This document shows positions 63,001 to 64,000 of a DNA stretch of 64,000 nt, in pieces. How positions within the stretch are numbered: the first letter of the stretch is position 1; each line of letters starts with the position of its first letter. The notes beneath the pieces were generated by a model that saw only the letters and a list, made by a program, of their open reading frames with translations, did no database searches and had not been told where the DNA came from. A program made the translations under genes and the position numbers. The DNA lies in the NCBI RefSeq assembly GCF_000163895.2, contig NC_016630.1, forward strand, positions 1,364,001 through 1,428,000. The letters run 5' to 3'. Source of the DNA: Filifactor alocis ATCC 35896. GTDB lineage: Bacteria; Bacillota; Clostridia; Peptostreptococcales; Filifactoraceae.

Positions 63001-64000
63001 TTAAATTGTAATTACTCTATCACAGTACTCACAACTGTATGCATGATCTTCTGCTGTTTTTTCATGGAATTCCACTCTCTCTACATACTCATGATTCGAG
63101 ATGCATTTTGGATTCGGGCAAGTAGTATATATCGTGGAATACTCCGGTTTGGTTGGGCGTGACGGATCTTTTTCAGCCTCTTCAATCAATTTCATAATCA
63201 ATGCCATTCTGATATACATTCCGTTTTTTGCTTGGTCAAAGTATTTTGCACGCTTATCTTTATCCACACCTTCAGTAATCTCGTTTACCCTTGGAAGCGG
63301 ATGCATAATAATCGTATCTTCTTTTGCCAACTTCATTTTCTCTTCATCTAAAATATATACATTTTTTAAACGTTCGTATGTTTCCAAATCATCGAATCTT
63401 TCTTTTTGGATTCTTGTCATATACACAATATCTACCTGCGGAAGAACTTCTTCCAAACTTCTGCTCTCGAAGAAACATCCGCCTTTGATACCGTTCTTTA
63501 CATATTCCGGCATTTCCAACTCTTTCGGTGATACAAAAAAGAATGTATTGTTATCATATTTAGTGATTGCTTCAACAAGAGAATGTACTGTTCTTCCATA
63601 CTTCAAATCTCCTACCAATGCGATGTTCAAATTATCCAAACGACCTTTTTCTTTATAGATGGTAAGCAAGTCTGTCAATGTTTGTGTCGGATGTTGATGC
63701 CCGCCGTCTCCCGCGTTAATCAAAGGAACATCAAGAATTTCGGTCGCAAGTTGCGGTGCTCCTTCCATCGGATGTCTCATTACGATTAAATCTGTATAAC
63801 AAGCTACGGTTTGAACGGTGTCTTTCAAAGATTCTCCTTTTGCTACGGAAGAATTTTTTACTTCGGACAATCCGATAATTTGTCCTCCCAAACGAAGCAT
63901 TGCTGTCTCAAAACTGAACTTTGTTCTGGTAGAAGGCTCAAAAAATAAGGTAGCCATGACTTTTCCTCTCATCTTATCCAAATAATTTTGGGGATGCAAA
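63001..64000 (-). CDS. pyrB: aspartate carbamoyltransferase with a C-terminal PyrI-type zinc domain (5' end outside window)
   Basis: Condenses carbamoyl phosphate and aspartate. The catalytic chain has FFEPSTRTKFSFE near the visible N-terminus and HPLPRVNEI near its end. After about 285 visible residues come some 48 extra ones with CPNPKCISNHEYVER and YSCEYCDRVI, a four-cysteine zinc site closely like that of the separate regulatory chain PyrI. The allosteric nucleotide-binding part of PyrI is absent. The start lies beyond the window, since the first codon read here (TTG) is inside the gene. First visible gene of the pyr operon. Confidence 0.93.
   Translation of the reverse strand, partial: LHPQNYLDKMRGKVMATLFFEPSTRTKFSFETAMLRLGGQIIGLSEVKNSSVAKGESLKDTVQTVACYTDLIVMRHPMEGAPQLATEILDVPLINAGDGGHQHPTQTLTDLLTIYKEKGRLDNLNIALVGDLKYGRTVHSLVEAITKYDNNTFFFVSPKELEMPEYVKNGIKGGCFFESRSLEEVLPQVDIVYMTRIQKERFDDLETYERLKNVYILDEEKMKLAKEDTIIMHPLPRVNEITEGVDKDKRAKYFDQAKNGMYIRMALIMKLIEEAEKDPSRPTKPEYSTIYTTCPNPKCISNHEYVERVEFHEKTAEDHAYSCEYCDRVITI

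Noticed and set aside
1..64000. rRNA genes, prophage structural genes, CRISPR-cas or restriction systems
   Set aside because: None were recognised on either strand.

Overview
The window comes from a low-G+C, anaerobic Gram-positive bacterium of the Clostridia. The signs are strong AGGAGG-type ribosome binding sites, TTGACA/TATAAT promoters, a bcd-etfBA/thl/hbd/crt butyrate set, Rex, a hom-thrC-thrB-lysC cluster, a cmk-plsC-ispH-rpsA cluster and a PyrK-type pyrimidine operon. The large surface proteins (BspA-like leucine-rich repeats; InlB-like repeats with a copper-amine-oxidase-N stalk domain) suggest a host-associated member of Peptostreptococcaceae or a relative. An oral genus such as Filifactor would fit, but that is only a guess. 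Most genes lie on the minus strand.

Layout. 1-2.6 kb: 5' part of a BspA-like surface protein. 2.8-6.1 kb: gpsA, plsY, der. 6.2-8.1 kb: cysE and cysK behind a leader with its own promoter, a Cys-rich mini-ORF and a terminator hairpin. 8.1-11.8 kb: a YcgQ/YcgR-like metal-linked permease pair, a YwaF-like membrane protein and a lipoprotein. 12.4-13.1 kb: an IS200-type element. 13.2-19.7 kb: the crotonyl/butyryl-CoA genes, with a Rex-box candidate in front of bcd; rex itself is at 51 kb. 20.5-24.8 kb: a DUF523 gene, the infC-rpmI-rplT operon with an attenuator leader and an AUU start codon, an acetyltransferase, and rpsA. 24.8-29 kb: ispH, plsC, cmk, an RpiR regulator and rluB. 29.1-29.6 kb: a frameshifted XRE-cupin regulator. 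29.7-34.7 kb: aspartate-family amino acid genes. 34.8-36.3 kb: tuf. 36.7-38.4 kb: a small membrane protein, tRNA-Thr and a peroxiredoxin.

38.9-41.9 kb holds a little-understood cluster: a PGRP-type amidase, a 46-aa YvrJ protein, DUF2922, DUF1659, and a divergent small sigma-70-like factor. It has several short tandem repeats between its genes. 43.7-53.3 kb is an accessory stretch: decayed IS630-type transposase ends, a relaxase pseudogene, a methyltransferase / EFR1 ferredoxin-flavodoxin / nitroreductase / AraC module, and a decayed flavodoxin gene. After rex and a YoaK-type gene comes a second, inverted copy of the IS200-type element. 53.3-56 kb encodes a repeat-containing surface protein; 56.8-58.7 kb an ABC-F ATPase; 58.8-64 kb the pyrB-C-F-K-D-E operon, in which PyrB carries a PyrI-like zinc domain.

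The observations most worth following: both IS200-type copies sit exactly in the T-tract of intrinsic terminators; the sigma/YvrJ/DUF1659/DUF2922/amidase cluster; the possible cysteine attenuator in front of cysK; the PyrB-zinc-domain fusion; and relics of at least two mobile elements around the redox module.
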